64,000 nt of DNA from Candidatus Gastranaerophilales bacterium (GTDB lineage Bacteria; Cyanobacteriota; Vampirovibrionia; Gastranaerophilales; Gastranaerophilaceae), in the NCBI GenBank assembly GCA_944322755.1, contig CALUPY010000008.1, forward strand, positions 1-64,000, in the 5' to 3' direction. The stretch's first letter is position 1. Each line of letters begins with the position of its first letter. The notes under the pieces are model-generated. The model was given only the letters and a program-made list of their open reading frames with translations. It was not told the DNA's origin and made no database searches. The translations under genes and the position numbers were made by a program. Below are positions 63,235 through 64,000 of this stretch, piece after piece.

Positions 63235-64000
63235 CTAATGATGAATATGCCAGAACGGGAAATGACCTTTTGATTTTGCGTTTACATTACTTTTTAAAAG
63301 GTTCTTTGCATACGATACAGCAGCTTTTTCATCATAAAATATTTTATTTTCGCCAATCTGTTCTGTTATCTTTAAATTTTTCAGCTGCTCTGCAACCCTG
63401 TCACTCTTAATAACAAGCATGACCTCTATTTTTTGAGCCAGTAATCTTACAATAATATCTTCGAGTGCAAAAACAGCAGAAATATCCAGAGTATCCGCTG
63501 ATTCATAATTTAATATCATGTATTTTGTACCTAACATCTCATCAAAATGAGAAATAATTCTCGTTGCACTGCCAAAAAAGAATTGCCCGTTAATGTGAAC
63601 CACTCTTATTTTATGGTGAGAACTTTTTTCAAGAGCAGCTTCGTACTGCATAGTCTCTTTGTCAGTAATGTCTTTAACTCCAAGATTCGCACGGTCTGCA
63701 CATCTTTTTGCATAAAGAAGAGAGGCAAGTATGATTCCGCATGCAACTGCAAAAATAAGATTGTAAAAAACAGTAAGCAAAAATACTATTGCCAGCACAT
63801 ATAAATCATCCCGCGGAGCATATTTTATCACTTTTAAAAACTTCGTATCTATTATATCGTATCCGATTTTTATAAGAATTCCGGCAAGTACAGCAAGCGG
63901 AATCTCTGATGCAAGATTTCCGAATTTTAAAAGGATTACCAGCAGAACCAGTCCGCTAATCACAGCAGACCAGCGGCTGACTGCACCGTTTTTGATTGCC
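63235..64000 (-). CDS. SulP-family anion transporter, partial (C-terminal part)
   Basis: The frame enters from the right edge, so the start lies outside. The 255 residues seen start with the NGAVSRWSAVISGL segment typical of SulP/SLC26, then the last membrane helices (about residues 13-120 of this fragment, with ASEIPLAVLAGILI and DDLYVLAIVFLLTVF), then a C-terminal STAS domain (about 140-240) with the ESADTLDISAVFALEDI phrase. SulP proteins carry sulfate, bicarbonate or dicarboxylates; the substrate is not readable from this part. The tail is His-rich at the end. Confidence 0.88.
   Translation of the reverse strand, partial: AIKNGAVSRWSAVISGLVLLVILLKFGNLASEIPLAVLAGILIKIGYDIIDTKFLKVIKYAPRDDLYVLAIVFLLTVFYNLIFAVACGIILASLLYAKRCADRANLGVKDITDKETMQYEAALEKSSHHKIRVVHINGQFFFGSATRIISHFDEMLGTKYMILNYESADTLDISAVFALEDIIVRLLAQKIEVMLVIKSDRVAEQLKNLKITEQIGENKIFYDEKAAVSYAKNLLKSNVNAKSKGHFPFWHIHH

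Overview
The window is AT-rich, densely coded chromosome from a Gram-negative, non-photosynthetic bacterium. My best guess is the cyanobacterial sister class Vampirovibrionia/Melainabacteria (gut Gastranaerophilales-like). The reasons are a full minCDE cluster, RND/TolC and TonB/ExbBD envelope machinery, several proteins that look lineage-specific (19928-20377, 22204-22884, 27994-32292), and FKG/FKA-type motifs near protein ends. The assignment rests on recall and inference, not on a search. Almost everything reads as core genome. The clear accessory region is around the tRNA-Arg gene at 43.25-47.3 kb.

Layout. 0.0-4.6 kb: intergenic repeats, an exported protein, the t6A genes tsaE-tsaB, a MarC-type membrane protein and nadA. 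4.7-13.1 kb, minus strand: rpsF-ssb-rpsR, minC-minD-minE, and a two-gene DNA-repair unit made of a 1267-residue double-motor SF1 helicase followed by a Cas4/AddB-like Fe-S nuclease. 13.1-27.9 kb: alaS, leuC, asd, queA, a type-V-like asparaginase, gatA, a TPR/NHL secreted protein and an OmpR-type two-component pair. 28-32.3 kb: a very large GH13 protein with a helical insertion. 32.5-43 kb: secreted proteins of one paralogous family, a TPR protein with an HExxH motif, leuD (18 kb from leuC), a SLOG/DprA-like protein, pcrA, a TonB-ExbB-ExbD-ExbD energiser cluster, and a GcvH-like protein whose lipoyl lysine is arginine.

43.25-47.3 kb is the unusual part. A tRNA-Arg(CCU) gene is preceded by two tandem 86-87 bp units that start with its own first 11 bases and carry an inverted piece of its D-arm. 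It is followed by three copies of its 3' end. A hairpin-rich 207-bp repeat recurs three times (43561, 44390, 46465). The intervals hold a 411-bp non-coding element with terminal inverted repeats and a 3-bp target duplication, a gene encoding twelve exact 36-residue mTERF-like repeats, and then a class III Fic gene. No integrase is present.

47.4-58.7 kb is an efflux block: RND adaptor-pump-TolC, then MarR-EmrA-EmrB and a divergent NodT-type outer-membrane factor. Near-identical palindromes lie over the -10 regions of both the RND and the NodT promoters, so one MarR protein may control both pumps. 58.8-64 kb: purA, trxB with a tiny coupled ORF, a small exported protein, a 47-bp tandem repeat upstream of rplU-rpmA, and the C-terminal part of a SulP transporter running off the window end.
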